DNA of 64,000 nt from Pseudorhodoferax soli. GTDB lineage: Bacteria > Pseudomonadota > Gammaproteobacteria > Burkholderiales > Burkholderiaceae_C. The stretch is taken from positions 310,001-374,000 of the forward strand of contig NZ_QPJK01000001.1 in NCBI RefSeq assembly GCF_003337555.1, given 5' to 3'. Numbering within the stretch: position 1 is the first letter of the stretch; the number at the start of each line of letters is the position of its first letter. Positions 1 to 11,258 of the stretch are shown one piece after another. The notes beneath the pieces are model-generated. The model saw only the letters and a list, made by a program, of their open reading frames with translations, did no database searches and was not told the origin of the DNA. A program made the translations under genes and the position numbers.

Positions 1-1820
1 ATGGCCGCGCCCTGCTGGTTGATGAGGATGTGGGCCAGCGCCGTGCGCACGGTGTCGGCCAGGCCCTGGGTGTCGCCTTCGAAACGCAGGCCGGTGCGGT
101 TGAGGAGCGAAGCCCACTGCGCGGCGCTGCGCTGGCGCGCGGCCTGGAACCAGGCGGCCGGCGCCACGGCCTGCGGCAGGCGGGCCGGCACCGTTTGCGG
201 CAGCACGACCACGATGTCGCCGCTGGCGCCTGCGGGCAGCTCGACGGCGTACTGCAGCGCGACCGACGCGAAGCCCTGCGGGTCTTCCCAGTGCGCGGCC
301 TGGTCGGCGCCGGCTGGGTGCCGCAGCGCGCGCAAACCGCCCGCCCCGCCCTGGCCGAACAGCAGCCGCGTGGGCCGGGTGGTGGTCGCGAGCAAGGGCT
401 GGCCGTCGCGCGCCAGCACGCCGTCCTGCCAGTCCAGCCGGTGCAGCGGCGCAACGCCGCCCGGGATGTTCAGGAACTGCGTCGGCGGGTTGACCTGGAA
501 GGGGCGCACCGCCAGCCACAGCGTGATGGTGCGGGCCTGTGCCGTGGGGTTGTGCAGTCTGTAGCGCACCTGCGTCTGCAGGCCGCCCGCGTCGTCGGCG
601 AAGGCCGTGGTCTCGAGGCGGAACTGCGGGTGTGTCCAGGCCACCTGCGGCATCGGCATGTAGCCGCGGTAGAGGCTCTGCGCGACCTGCACATCGGCCC
701 AGCCGTGCAGTTGCCCGTCGATCTCGACGAAGGGCTCGACCGAAGGCCCGGCCTTCATCGGCTCCACGGCCCCGTCTTCCGACATCAGCGCCTGCGCGGC
801 CCCGCCCGGCACGCCCAGCACCGTCCAGTAGGCCTGCTCGCCGCTGAAGCCGCGCGGGAACTGCCCGCGCCGGGAGAGCGTCGCCTGCTTCTCGACCAGG
901 GCGTTCGGCGAGCCCAGTGCGCCGGCGTCCAGGAACTCCACGCCCTGCAGTGCGAGGCGGTCGCCTGCCCCCTGCTCGATCACCAGGCGCAGTTGCCGCG
1001 CCTCCTGCTCCGGGGCATACAGCACTTCGTGCCCACCGAGGCCCGCCGCCACGGCCTGCAGGGTCCGCCAGTCCTGCCCGTCCAGCGAGCCTTCGACGCG
1101 GTAGCGGCTGGCATGCTGCCCCGGTGCCCAGTGCAGCACCATGCCGCTGAGTTCGCGCGGCTGGCCGAAGTCGGTCTGCAGCACGACCGGCTGGCCGGCC
1201 GTGGGCGCTGCGGCGCTCCAGGGCATCGGCTGCGGCGCACCGTGACCCGCCTGCCACATCGGATCAGGCCACTGCGCGGGCGGCTCCGGCAGCGGCTCCA
1301 TGGCCAGTGCGTCGAAGCACAGTTCGCCGCGCGCGCCCTGCGCGCCCACCAGCACCAGTTCGATGCGCTCGGTGTGGCGCAGGGTCTTGTCCGCCGCCGG
1401 GCCCCACGCGAACCCGATGTGCCGGCGCTTGGTGGCCAGCGCCGTCCATTGCGCCGGTGCGGCGAGATCCGCGCGCCGGTGCCACCAGACGTTGTTGCCG
1501 CTCGCATCGACGAGCTTGAGTTCCAGCGCCGTGAGCGCGCCCTGCCCACGGACCGGGATGGCGAGCACGAAGTTGCCCTCGAAGTCCAGCGGCAAGGCCC
1601 GGCCCAAGGCCACATGGCCCGCGACGCGGCCGAAGTCGTAGCGCACGCAGGCCGCGCTGCTGCGGTCCGGCGCGGGCCGCAACTCGGCCTGCACCTGGTC
1701 GGTGGCCGACAGCGTCCACGCCTGCAGGTCCGTGAAGTCGGCCAGGGTGCGCGCCTGTGCGAGCGCAGGCGCCAGCGCGGGCATGAGCCAGGCCCAGAGC
1801 AGCAGTGCGATCCACCGCAT
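1..1820 (-). CDS. Secreted discoidin (F5/8 type C) domain protein, probable glycoside hydrolase; C-terminus outside window
   Basis: Seen: an open frame from ATG 1820 to the left edge without a stop (606 residues, partial). It begins with a signal peptide (MRWIALLLWAWLMPALAPALA), followed by a beta-sandwich stretch (about residues 25-185) rich in W/F/G that resembles CBM11/CIA30-like modules. A discoidin-like segment (about 195-320; WSAAAP, RYRVEGSLDGQDW, RQLRLVIEQ) follows. The last visible residues (ALAHILINQQGAA) resemble the entry to a six-hairpin glycosidase domain, but that domain is not in view. Its ATG overlaps the stop of the upstream permease (ATGA), so it is the last visible gene of the glycan operon. 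Inference: exported enzyme or binding protein acting on the polymer whose fragments the ABC system imports. The domain order is clear; the activity is not. Confidence 0.7.
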   Translation of the reverse strand, partial: MRWIALLLWAWLMPALAPALAQARTLADFTDLQAWTLSATDQVQAELRPAPDRSSAACVRYDFGRVAGHVALGRALPLDFEGNFVLAIPVRGQGALTALELKLVDASGNNVWWHRRADLAAPAQWTALATKRRHIGFAWGPAADKTLRHTERIELVLVGAQGARGELCFDALAMEPLPEPPAQWPDPMWQAGHGAPQPMPWSAAAPTAGQPVVLQTDFGQPRELSGMVLHWAPGQHASRYRVEGSLDGQDWRTLQAVAAGLGGHEVLYAPEQEARQLRLVIEQGAGDRLALQGVEFLDAGALGSPNALVEKQATLSRRGQFPRGFSGEQAYWTVLGVPGGAAQALMSEDGAVEPMKAGPSVEPFVEIDGQLHGWADVQVAQSLYRGYMPMPQVAWTHPQFRLETTAFADDAGGLQTQVRYRLHNPTAQARTITLWLAVRPFQVNPPTQFLNIPGGVAPLHRLDWQDGVLARDGQPLLATTTRPTRLLFGQGGAGGLRALRHPAGADQAAHWEDPQGFASVALQYAVELPAGASGDIVVVLPQTVPARLPQAVAPAAWFQAARQRSAAQWASLLNRTGLRFEGDTQGLADTVRTALAHILINQQGAA

Positions 1821-2647
1821 CACTTCACCCCGCCCGACAGGATGCCGCTCACGTAGAAGCGCTGGGTGCACAGGAACAGCAGCAGCACGGGCGCCACCGT
1901 CACCACGGCGCCGGCCATCATGAGTTCGCTGTCCTGCACATGCTCGCGCGACAGCGAGGCGAGCGCCAGCGGCAGGGTGTGCAGGCGGTCGCCGGTCAGC
2001 ACGATCAGCGGCCACATGAAGTCGTTCCAGCTGCCGAGGAAGGTCAGCACGGCCAGCGTCGCCAGCGCCGGGCGCAGCAGCGGCAGCACGATGCGCCGGA
2101 AGATGTAGAACTCGCCCGCGCCGTCGATGCGCGCCGCCTCCAGCAGTTCGTCGGGGATGGTCTCGGCCTGGCGGCGGATCAGGAAGATGCCGAAGATGCT
2201 GGCCATGCCGGGGATCAGCACGCCGAGGTAGGTGTTCACCAGCCCCATGTTCTTGAGCAACAGGAACAGCGGCAGCATCGCCACCTGGCCCGGGATGACC
2301 AGCGCGCTCACGAGCAGCTGAAAGATGCGCTCCTTGCCGGCGAACGCGAGCTTGGCGAAGGCGTAGCCCGCGGCGCTGTTGAAGGCCAGCGACAGCAGCG
2401 TGCTCGCGCTGGCCAGCAGCACGCTGTTGGCGATGTAGCGCCACAGGCCCTCCAGCGCGAACAGCTCGCGGTAGTTGTGCAACGTGGCCTGCGCCGGCAG
2501 CAAGGGCGGCGGCACCGTGCTGGCCTCGCCGGGGGCCATGAACGAGACGCTGAGCATCCAGACCAGCGGGCTCAGCGCGAACAGCGCGATCAAGAGCAGC
2601 AGGCCATGCACGGCGATGCCCTGCCCCGCGGTGCCATGCCCGGGCAT
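1820..2647 (-). CDS. ABC sugar transporter permease, MalG-like (CUT1 type)
   Basis: A 275-residue inner-membrane permease. About six hydrophobic segments are visible, and the cytoplasmic EAA loop reads EAARIDGAGEFYIFRRIVLP, the coupling helix that docks on the ATPase. The N-terminal block (LSPLVWMLSVSF) and the segment SWNDFMWPLIVL are typical of MalG-type CUT1 components. ATG 2647 overlaps the TGA of the preceding permease (ATGA), and its own stop overlaps the next ATG, so translation is probably coupled. No ATP-binding subunit is encoded in the visible operon. By analogy with MsmX/UgpC-type systems, a shared ATPase elsewhere is likely. Substrate is inferred only from the flanking GH1 and GH144-like enzymes. 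Confidence 0.93.
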   Translation of the reverse strand: MPGHGTAGQGIAVHGLLLLIALFALSPLVWMLSVSFMAPGEASTVPPPLLPAQATLHNYRELFALEGLWRYIANSVLLASASTLLSLAFNSAAGYAFAKLAFAGKERIFQLLVSALVIPGQVAMLPLFLLLKNMGLVNTYLGVLIPGMASIFGIFLIRRQAETIPDELLEAARIDGAGEFYIFRRIVLPLLRPALATLAVLTFLGSWNDFMWPLIVLTGDRLHTLPLALASLSREHVQDSELMMAGAVVTVAPVLLLFLCTQRFYVSGILSGGVK

Positions 2648-3531
2648 CACCAGCGCCTCCACCGGCGCAGCGCCAGCAAGGCGCCCGTGAACACCATCAT
2701 GAGCACGAACAGCAAGAAGGCCACGGCGCTGGCCGAGCCCAGGTTCCACCACTTGAAGCCCTCCTCGTACATCAGGTAGAGCACGCTGACGGTGCTGCGC
2801 GCCGGCCCGCCCTGGGTCATCACATAGGGCTCGCCGAACAGCTGGAAGTAGCCCGTCACCGTCAGGATACCCACCATGGACAGCGTGGGCCCGAGCAGCG
2901 GCAGCGTCACGCGGCGAAAGCGCTGCCAGGCGCCGGCGCCGTCCATCGCCGCCGCCTCGTAGAGATCGCGCGGGATGCCCTGCAGCCCCGCCAGCAGGAT
3001 CACGGCGTTGTAGCCAAAGTTCTTCCACACCGCGAACAGCACGATGGCCGGCATGGACCAGCGCGGGTCGCCGAGCCAGTCCACCGGTGCGATGCCGACC
3101 TGCGCCAGCAGGTGGTTGACCCAGCCGTAGCGCGTGTGCAGCAGGTAGCGCCAGATCACGGCCACGGCCACCATGGTCGCCACCACCGGCGCGAAGACCG
3201 CGGTGCGGAAGAAGCCCTGCACGCGCGCGGCCGCCGCATGCAGCAGCAGCGCGCACAGCAACGAGAGCCCGAGCGACAGCGGCACGCCGAGCAGCACGAA
3301 GTACAGCGTGTTGCCCAGCGCGTTCCAGAACTCCGCCGAGCGCAGCAGCGCGAGGTAGTTCTGCAGGCCGACGAAGCGCAGCTGGCGCATGTCGGCCAGC
3401 GCGTAGAGGTCGAAGTCGGTGATGCTGAGCAGCAGCGCCATGAGCACGGGCAGCAGGAAGAACACGGCGATCAGCGCGAGCGCGGGGCCGGCGAAGATCC
3501 ATGCCACCCAGGTGGCCCGGCTGCGCCTCAC
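2647..3531 (-). CDS. ABC sugar transporter permease, MalF-like (CUT1 type)
   Basis: A 294-residue membrane protein with the MalF/UgpA arrangement: a hydrophobic N-terminus (AWIFAGPALALIAVFFLLPV), a periplasmic loop (RFVGLQNYLALL) and an EAA loop (YEAAAMDGAGAWQRFRRVTL). The GTG at 3531 was chosen because it overlaps the stop of the binding-protein gene (GCGTGAGG) and gives normal family length; there is no ATG before residue 10. It pairs with the following MalG-like permease to form the heterodimeric channel. Specificity cannot be read from the sequence; neighbours suggest beta-glucan oligosaccharides. Confidence 0.92.
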   Translation of the reverse strand: MRRSRATWVAWIFAGPALALIAVFFLLPVLMALLLSITDFDLYALADMRQLRFVGLQNYLALLRSAEFWNALGNTLYFVLLGVPLSLGLSLLCALLLHAAAARVQGFFRTAVFAPVVATMVAVAVIWRYLLHTRYGWVNHLLAQVGIAPVDWLGDPRWSMPAIVLFAVWKNFGYNAVILLAGLQGIPRDLYEAAAMDGAGAWQRFRRVTLPLLGPTLSMVGILTVTGYFQLFGEPYVMTQGGPARSTVSVLYLMYEEGFKWWNLGSASAVAFLLFVLMMVFTGALLALRRWRRW

Positions 3532-4832
3532 GCGCGCCCTTCGCCGGACGGCTGCAGCAGCCAGCGGCGCTTGGCCAGGATCGCATCGACCTGGGCATCG
3601 AGTGCGGCCAGCGTCGGGGTCGCCGCGTCGCCGCCGCGGACCAACTGCTCGGCCGCGCGCTGCATCTCCACGGCGATGCGCTCCCATTCGAGCACGGCCG
3701 GGGCAGGCTTGACGCGCTGCAACTGGTCGGCGAAGGCAGAGGCCCTCTCGTCCGCGTGCAGCCCGGCCAGTGGCCAGGCGCTGCGGCGCGACGGCAGGTT
3801 GCCAGTCAGCCCATGGAAGCGGGCCTGCACCGCGGGCTCGTTCAGGTACTCGACGAGGCGCCAGGCCGCGTCCTGCCGCGGGCTGCGGCTGTGCACCACC
3901 AGGCTCGCGCCACCGGCGATCGACGCGCCCGGGCCGTTGGGCCCCGGCAGCGCCGCGCAGCCCCAGCTGGCCTGCTGCTGCGGCGGCAGGCGGCGCTTGA
4001 GCTCGCCCATGTTCCAGGGGCCGGAAACGAAGAAGGCGAAGCGGCCCTTGCCGAACTCGGTCCACAGGTTGCTGATCTGCTCCTTGCCCTGCAGGTCGGC
4101 CCAGCCGCGGCGGAAGAAGCCGCTGTAGAAATCCAGCGCGCGGCCGAAGCCGGGGTTGGAGAAGTTGCCGCGCGTGTCCTGCTCGCGCAGCAGGCCCTCG
4201 TCCTGCTGCAGGGCCAGCGCCAGCAGCGGCTCGAACTCGTTGACGGCCAGGAACATCGGCTTGCCCTGGCCCGCGAGCCGCAGCTTGAGCGCCTCCAGCA
4301 TCTGCGCCCAGCCGGCCCAATCCTGCGCCATCTGCGCGAAGCCGGCCTGGGCCAGCAGATCGCGGCGGTAGAACAGCAGCCGCGTGTCCACGTACCAGGG
4401 CAGGCCCAGCAGGGCCGGCGCACCGGTGGCCGCACGCGCGGCGATGCGCGCGGCCCGGTTGGTGGCCAGGATGCCGGGGAAGTAGTCGCCGGTGTCGACG
4501 ACCGTGGACGCCTGCACGCGCGCCTGGAGCGGTGCCAGCACACCGAGCTGCGCCATCTCGGCGATCCAGGTGTTGCCCAGCTGGAAGACGTCGGGCAGGC
4601 TGTTGCCCACGTAAGCGGTCAGCAGCTTCTCGTGCGCGGACGACCAGGGAATCTGCTGCACCTGCACCGCGATCCCCGGATGCCGCTGCGCGAAGCCCGG
4701 CAGCAGTTCGCGGACGACCTCGGCCTCGCGGCCCATGGCCCAGAACTGCAGGGGCTGCCGGCCCGACGAAGCGGTGCAGCCGCTCAGCGCCACGGAGGCG
4801 CCGGTGCCCAGCAACAGTGTGCGCCGGCGCAT
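3528..4832 (-). CDS. ABC sugar-binding lipoprotein (family 1 extracellular solute-binding protein)
   Basis: A 434-residue solute-binding protein. Its N-terminus, MRRRTLLLGTGASVALSGC, carries an Arg-rich n-region and a lipobox (LSGC, acylated Cys19), so it is a lipoprotein and may use the Tat route. The body has the family-1 pattern: ITLNFW-like start (LQFWAMGREAEVV), AYVGNSLPDVFQLGNTW, and FFVSGPWNMGEL near the hinge. It lies 5 nt after the GH144-like gene and overlaps the permease downstream. An upstream GTG at 4841, overlapping the previous stop, is a possible alternative start. It presumably captures oligosaccharides made by the extracytoplasmic glucanase. Confidence 0.92.
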   Translation of the reverse strand: MRRRTLLLGTGASVALSGCTASSGRQPLQFWAMGREAEVVRELLPGFAQRHPGIAVQVQQIPWSSAHEKLLTAYVGNSLPDVFQLGNTWIAEMAQLGVLAPLQARVQASTVVDTGDYFPGILATNRAARIAARAATGAPALLGLPWYVDTRLLFYRRDLLAQAGFAQMAQDWAGWAQMLEALKLRLAGQGKPMFLAVNEFEPLLALALQQDEGLLREQDTRGNFSNPGFGRALDFYSGFFRRGWADLQGKEQISNLWTEFGKGRFAFFVSGPWNMGELKRRLPPQQQASWGCAALPGPNGPGASIAGGASLVVHSRSPRQDAAWRLVEYLNEPAVQARFHGLTGNLPSRRSAWPLAGLHADERASAFADQLQRVKPAPAVLEWERIAVEMQRAAEQLVRGGDAATPTLAALDAQVDAILAKRRWLLQPSGEGRA

Positions 4833-4837
4833 GCCCC

Positions 4838-6367
4838 TCACGACACCTCGTCCGCGTCGCCCTCGCTCAACCATCCGCCTTCGAAGCCAGCGCGCGAAAG
4901 GCCCAGCCGCACCGCGGGGTTGGCCCGCATGCGCTCCCAGACCAGGCCGCTGCGGTGGTTCTCGAACATGGCGACGATCGGGCCCTGGTCGATACCCAGG
5001 TAGTCGGTGTCCACCCAGCCGAAGCCGGGCTTGATGCTGCCGTGCTTCAGCGTCACGTCGGCCGGCACGCTCTGGTTGAAGGCGTCGAAGAAGCCGTACG
5101 AGCCCATGATGTACGGGCCATGCCGGGCCGCCATGCTGGCCAGCGTCGGCAACACGATCTCGGGGGCGAACGGCAGGGACGCGGCCACGGCGGTGGGCGC
5201 GATCGTGCCGTCGTCCACCGTGTCGGCCAGGCCCACGCCGCGCGCGGCGTAGGTGCGAAAGCGCCGTGGCACGCCCTTGACGTTGCGCACCACATCGGCC
5301 GGGCCGTTGCACGCCGCCAGCCCCCACATGGTGTTGCCGTAGCCCTTCCAGCCCAGGGGGTTGCGTTCGGCGTAGGCCTGGTGCGCGTAGGCGGCGCGGC
5401 GCGAGTTCTCGAAATAGTCGAGGCCCTTGCTGCGCATGAACGCGTCCTGGATGCCGCGCAGGTCCAGCCAGACCTGGCTGTACTGGTGGCCGAACAAGGG
5501 GCCGAAGCTGAGCTGGGCCTGGCCTTCGACCGCGCCCCAGTGGGCGGCGTAGCCCTGGGTCCAGGCGGCGTAGGCGTCGCCGCGCGCGGGATGCGTGGGC
5601 GAGCCGAGCGCCAGGATGTAGACCAGCATGGCCTCGTTGTAGCCGACCCAGTCCAGGCTCAGAAAGCCCGCGTGGCGGGCCTTCGCGCTCGCACTGTGGT
5701 CGCTGCCGGCGACCAAGAGGTCTGCAGGCGCCTTGCGCACGTCCGGCAGCCAGCCATGGGCGATGGCCGGCGCGCGCGGCTGCATCCACTGCCAGTCCAC
5801 CCGCTCGTACAGCGCCGCGCTGAGGCGGCGGATCTCCTGCTCGGTCGGGTGGTCGCCGTCGAAGTAGCTGCCTGAGAACAGCACGCCGGCCATCAGCAGC
5901 GCGGTGTCCACGCTGGACAGTTCGATCTGCCCGTAGCGCCGCCCGCTCTCGAGATGCAGGAAGCGGTAGAAGAAGCCGCGGTGGCCGGCCATGCCCGCCT
6001 CGGCCTCGCCCTGCGGTGCATTGAGCAGGAAGCGCAGCGTCTTGCGCGTGCGTGCCGCGGCCTGCGCGCGCCCGACGTAGCCGCGCTCGGCGCCGATGCC
6101 ATAGGCCGTGAGGCCGAAGCCGACCGCGGCGATGCTGCAGAACGAGGGCGAGGGAAAGCGGTCCGGCACCAGGCCGGTCACCGGATGGGCGGTTTCCCAG
6201 AAGTAGTTGAAGGTCTGGCGCTGCAGCTTGTCGAACGCGAAGGCTGGCGCGGCCGTGTCGGCGTCTGCGGGCAGGCTTGCGAGCGCCGGCCCGCTGGCGG
6301 CGGCCAGCGCGGCAATGCAGAACTGGCGGCGCGAGGCTGCGGTGGCGAAATCGATGGAGAAGGTCAT
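4838..6367 (-). CDS. Exported glucoamylase-like protein (PF10091), GH144-type glucanase candidate
   Basis: A 509-residue protein starting MTFSIDF, with a twin-arginine-like export signal (SRRQFCIAALAAASGPALA). The mature part shows the PF10091 'Glycoamylase' pattern: FNYFWETAHPVTGLVPDR, SIAAVGFGLTAYGIGAERGY, HRGFFYRFLHLESGRRYG, SSVDTALLMAGVLFSGSYFD and YERVDWQWM. In characterised members this (alpha/alpha)6 fold includes GH144 endo-beta-1,2-glucanases that release sophoro-oligosaccharides. It sits 4 nt behind the GH1 gene and 5 nt before the binding protein. Inference: periplasmic or exported depolymerase feeding the ABC importer. Family membership is firm; beta-1,2 specificity is a hypothesis. 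Confidence 0.85.
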   Translation of the reverse strand: MTFSIDFATAASRRQFCIAALAAASGPALASLPADADTAAPAFAFDKLQRQTFNYFWETAHPVTGLVPDRFPSPSFCSIAAVGFGLTAYGIGAERGYVGRAQAAARTRKTLRFLLNAPQGEAEAGMAGHRGFFYRFLHLESGRRYGQIELSSVDTALLMAGVLFSGSYFDGDHPTEQEIRRLSAALYERVDWQWMQPRAPAIAHGWLPDVRKAPADLLVAGSDHSASAKARHAGFLSLDWVGYNEAMLVYILALGSPTHPARGDAYAAWTQGYAAHWGAVEGQAQLSFGPLFGHQYSQVWLDLRGIQDAFMRSKGLDYFENSRRAAYAHQAYAERNPLGWKGYGNTMWGLAACNGPADVVRNVKGVPRRFRTYAARGVGLADTVDDGTIAPTAVAASLPFAPEIVLPTLASMAARHGPYIMGSYGFFDAFNQSVPADVTLKHGSIKPGFGWVDTDYLGIDQGPIVAMFENHRSGLVWERMRANPAVRLGLSRAGFEGGWLSEGDADEVS

Positions 6368-6371
6368 GGCA

Positions 6372-7718
6372 TCACACCTCGTCAAACAGGCATTGGCCAT
6401 TGCTGGCGATCACACGCGCGTAGTGCGCACCGCTGTCCTTGAGCGTGCGCCGCTGGTTCTGGAAGTCGACATGCACCAGGCCGAAGCGCTTGGAGTAGCC
6501 GTGCGCCCACTCCAGGTTGTCCAGCAGCGACCAGGCGTAGTAGCCGCGCAGGTCACAGCCGTCGGCGATGGCCTGGCGCAGCACCCGCAGGTGTTGGCGC
6601 AGGTAGTGCATGCGCAAGGGGTCGTGCACCGCCCCGCCCTGCGCCACCGGCGGGTCGTAGAAGGCCGAGCCGTTCTCGGTGATGTAGACGGGCGGGTTGC
6701 CGTAGCGCGTGCGCACCCAGTTCAGCGTGTCCAGCAGGCCCTGCGGGAACACCTCCCAGCCGGTCTCCGAATACGTGGCGCCGGGCTGCACGGGCCGGTC
6801 CACCGGCAGCGGAAAGCGGCCCCCGTCGTCGCGCACCACGTTGCGCGTGTAGTAGTTGATGCCCAGGAAATCGATGGGCGTGCGGATCAGCTCCAGGTCG
6901 GAGGCCGGGAACGACGGCCAGGCCGCGCCGAACATCTGCACCAGCACCTCGTCGTAGCGGCCGCGGAACACCGGGTCCATGAAGTGCCGGTTCATGTAGG
7001 CATGGGCCCGGCGCGTGGCGGCGCGGTCCTGCAGCGCATCGGAGGCCGGGTACTTGGGTTCCAGGTTCACGACCAGGCCGATGCGGTGCGCGCCGCTGGC
7101 ACGGTAGGCCTGCACCGCCTTGCCGTGGGCCCGCAGCAGGTTGTGCGCCACGATGGGGGCCTCGTACAGGTTGCGGTGCCCCGGCGCCAGCGCACCCGAC
7201 AGGTAGCCCCCATCCATCACGACCCAGGGCTCGTTGAGCGTGGTCCACATCTTCACGCGGCCGTCCAGGCGCCGAAACACGCGCTCGGCGTACTCGGCGA
7301 ACCAGTCGGCGCTGTCGCGGTTGAGCCAGCCGCCGCAGTCGTCGAGTGCCGCCGGCAGGTCCCAGTGGTACAGCGTGGCGTTGGGCGCGATGCCGGCCTC
7401 GAGCAGGCCGTCGACCAGGCGTTCGTAGAAGTCGAGGCCGGCCTCGTTCACCGCGCCCGTGCCCTGCGGCAGCACGCGGCCCCAGGCGATGCTGAAGCGG
7501 TAGCTCTGCAGCCCCAGGCGCCGCATCAGCGCGATGTCTTCCGGCCAGCGGTGGTAGTGGTCGCAGGCCACGTCGCCGGTGTCCCCGTCGCGCACCATGC
7601 CTGGCGTGTGGCAGAAGCGGTGCCAGATCGAGGCGCCCGCACCGTCCGCCAGGGGCGAGCCCTCGATCTGGTAGGCGGCCGTTGCCGCGCCCCACAGGAA
7701 ATCGTCTGGGAAATCCAT
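6372..7718 (-). CDS. Cytoplasmic GH1 beta-glucosidase
   Basis: A 448-residue glycoside hydrolase family 1 enzyme, full length, without a signal peptide. It begins MDFPDDFLWGAATAAYQIEG, the family's N-terminal signature. The acid/base Glu163 lies in TLNEPW and the nucleophile Glu348 in YITENG. The start at 7718 gives the standard GH1 N-terminus and has GGTGGA upstream; further in-frame starts only add a basic tail. It is the first gene of the operon and would cleave imported beta-linked oligosaccharides from the non-reducing end to glucose. Downstream genes follow with gaps of 4-5 nt or overlaps. Confidence 0.95.
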   Translation of the reverse strand: MDFPDDFLWGAATAAYQIEGSPLADGAGASIWHRFCHTPGMVRDGDTGDVACDHYHRWPEDIALMRRLGLQSYRFSIAWGRVLPQGTGAVNEAGLDFYERLVDGLLEAGIAPNATLYHWDLPAALDDCGGWLNRDSADWFAEYAERVFRRLDGRVKMWTTLNEPWVVMDGGYLSGALAPGHRNLYEAPIVAHNLLRAHGKAVQAYRASGAHRIGLVVNLEPKYPASDALQDRAATRRAHAYMNRHFMDPVFRGRYDEVLVQMFGAAWPSFPASDLELIRTPIDFLGINYYTRNVVRDDGGRFPLPVDRPVQPGATYSETGWEVFPQGLLDTLNWVRTRYGNPPVYITENGSAFYDPPVAQGGAVHDPLRMHYLRQHLRVLRQAIADGCDLRGYYAWSLLDNLEWAHGYSKRFGLVHVDFQNQRRTLKDSGAHYARVIASNGQCLFDEV

Positions 7719-7973
7719 GCCATCCACCCGTTCTACCGATGCCGTACCAGTCCGCACGCCCCAGGACATGCAGACCTTCCGTTTGCGTCGCCTTTCGGCC
7801 CGGCCCGCCGACGACGCGGACAGCCACATGGTGGCTGCCGCGCCATCGACCTGGCAAGGCTTTCCGCCTGAACGGTTGGCAGTCGAACGACAAACGGCTA
7901 CAGCCAGTGTGCGATGCCAGCGCGCCCAGCGCCATGGTCGTAAACACTGCCTCGCGGTGATCGCACCAGCGCG

Positions 7974-7989
7974 ACAAGTTACAACTTGT
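7974..7989. promoter_or_regulatory. 16-bp inverted repeat, candidate operator
   Basis: Perfect 7-bp arms ACAAGTT and AACTTGT separated by AC. It overlaps the -35 hexamer of the plus-strand promoter, which is where a repressor would act. The binding protein is unknown; no DNA-binding regulator gene is adjacent. Confidence 0.45.
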
Positions 7990-8014
7990 TAGTACCGCCG
8001 GAATGCCATATAAA
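7986..8014 (+). promoter_or_regulatory. Sigma70-like promoter for hybrid kinase
   Basis: TTGTTA (7986-7991), 17-bp spacer, TATAAA (8009-8014). It is the only good vegetative-type pair in the region and points at the kinase gene, leaving a leader of about 120 nt. Confidence 0.55.
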
Positions 8015-8139
8015 GCGTCAACTTCGTTCGATTCAATGCGCTAATCCGCGCCTCAGTGGCTCCGGCCGGGCCGTCGACGGAGTCCGCACCCGTCCAATGG
8101 CCACCACGGCCGCATGCCCGCGACCCGGGCTGGAGACAC

Positions 8140-11196
<3,057 letters not shown>

Positions 11197-11258
11197 CGCC
11201 GGCTTGCACGGCCGGCCGGCCACGTAACATCCGGCCGCTTCATTGTCCGAGGAGACCC

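Larger units (their letters stand above)
7719..8139. other. Divergent intergenic region between GH1 operon and hybrid kinase
   Basis: 421 bp without a gene. The half nearest the kinase is noticeably AT-rich for this genome and holds a 16-bp inverted repeat (7974-7989) overlapping a sigma70-like promoter (7986-8014). A second, weaker dyad (GGTG-ATCG-CACC) lies just before it. I see no clear -35/-10 pair for the minus-strand operon and no LacI-type operator close to the GH1 start. Confidence 0.6.

Noticed and set aside
30-1856. Long plus-strand open frame of about 600 codons at the left edge
   Set aside because: Arg/His/Gln-rich shadow of the minus-strand discoidin gene; no domain, and the opposite strand shows a signal peptide and coupled starts.
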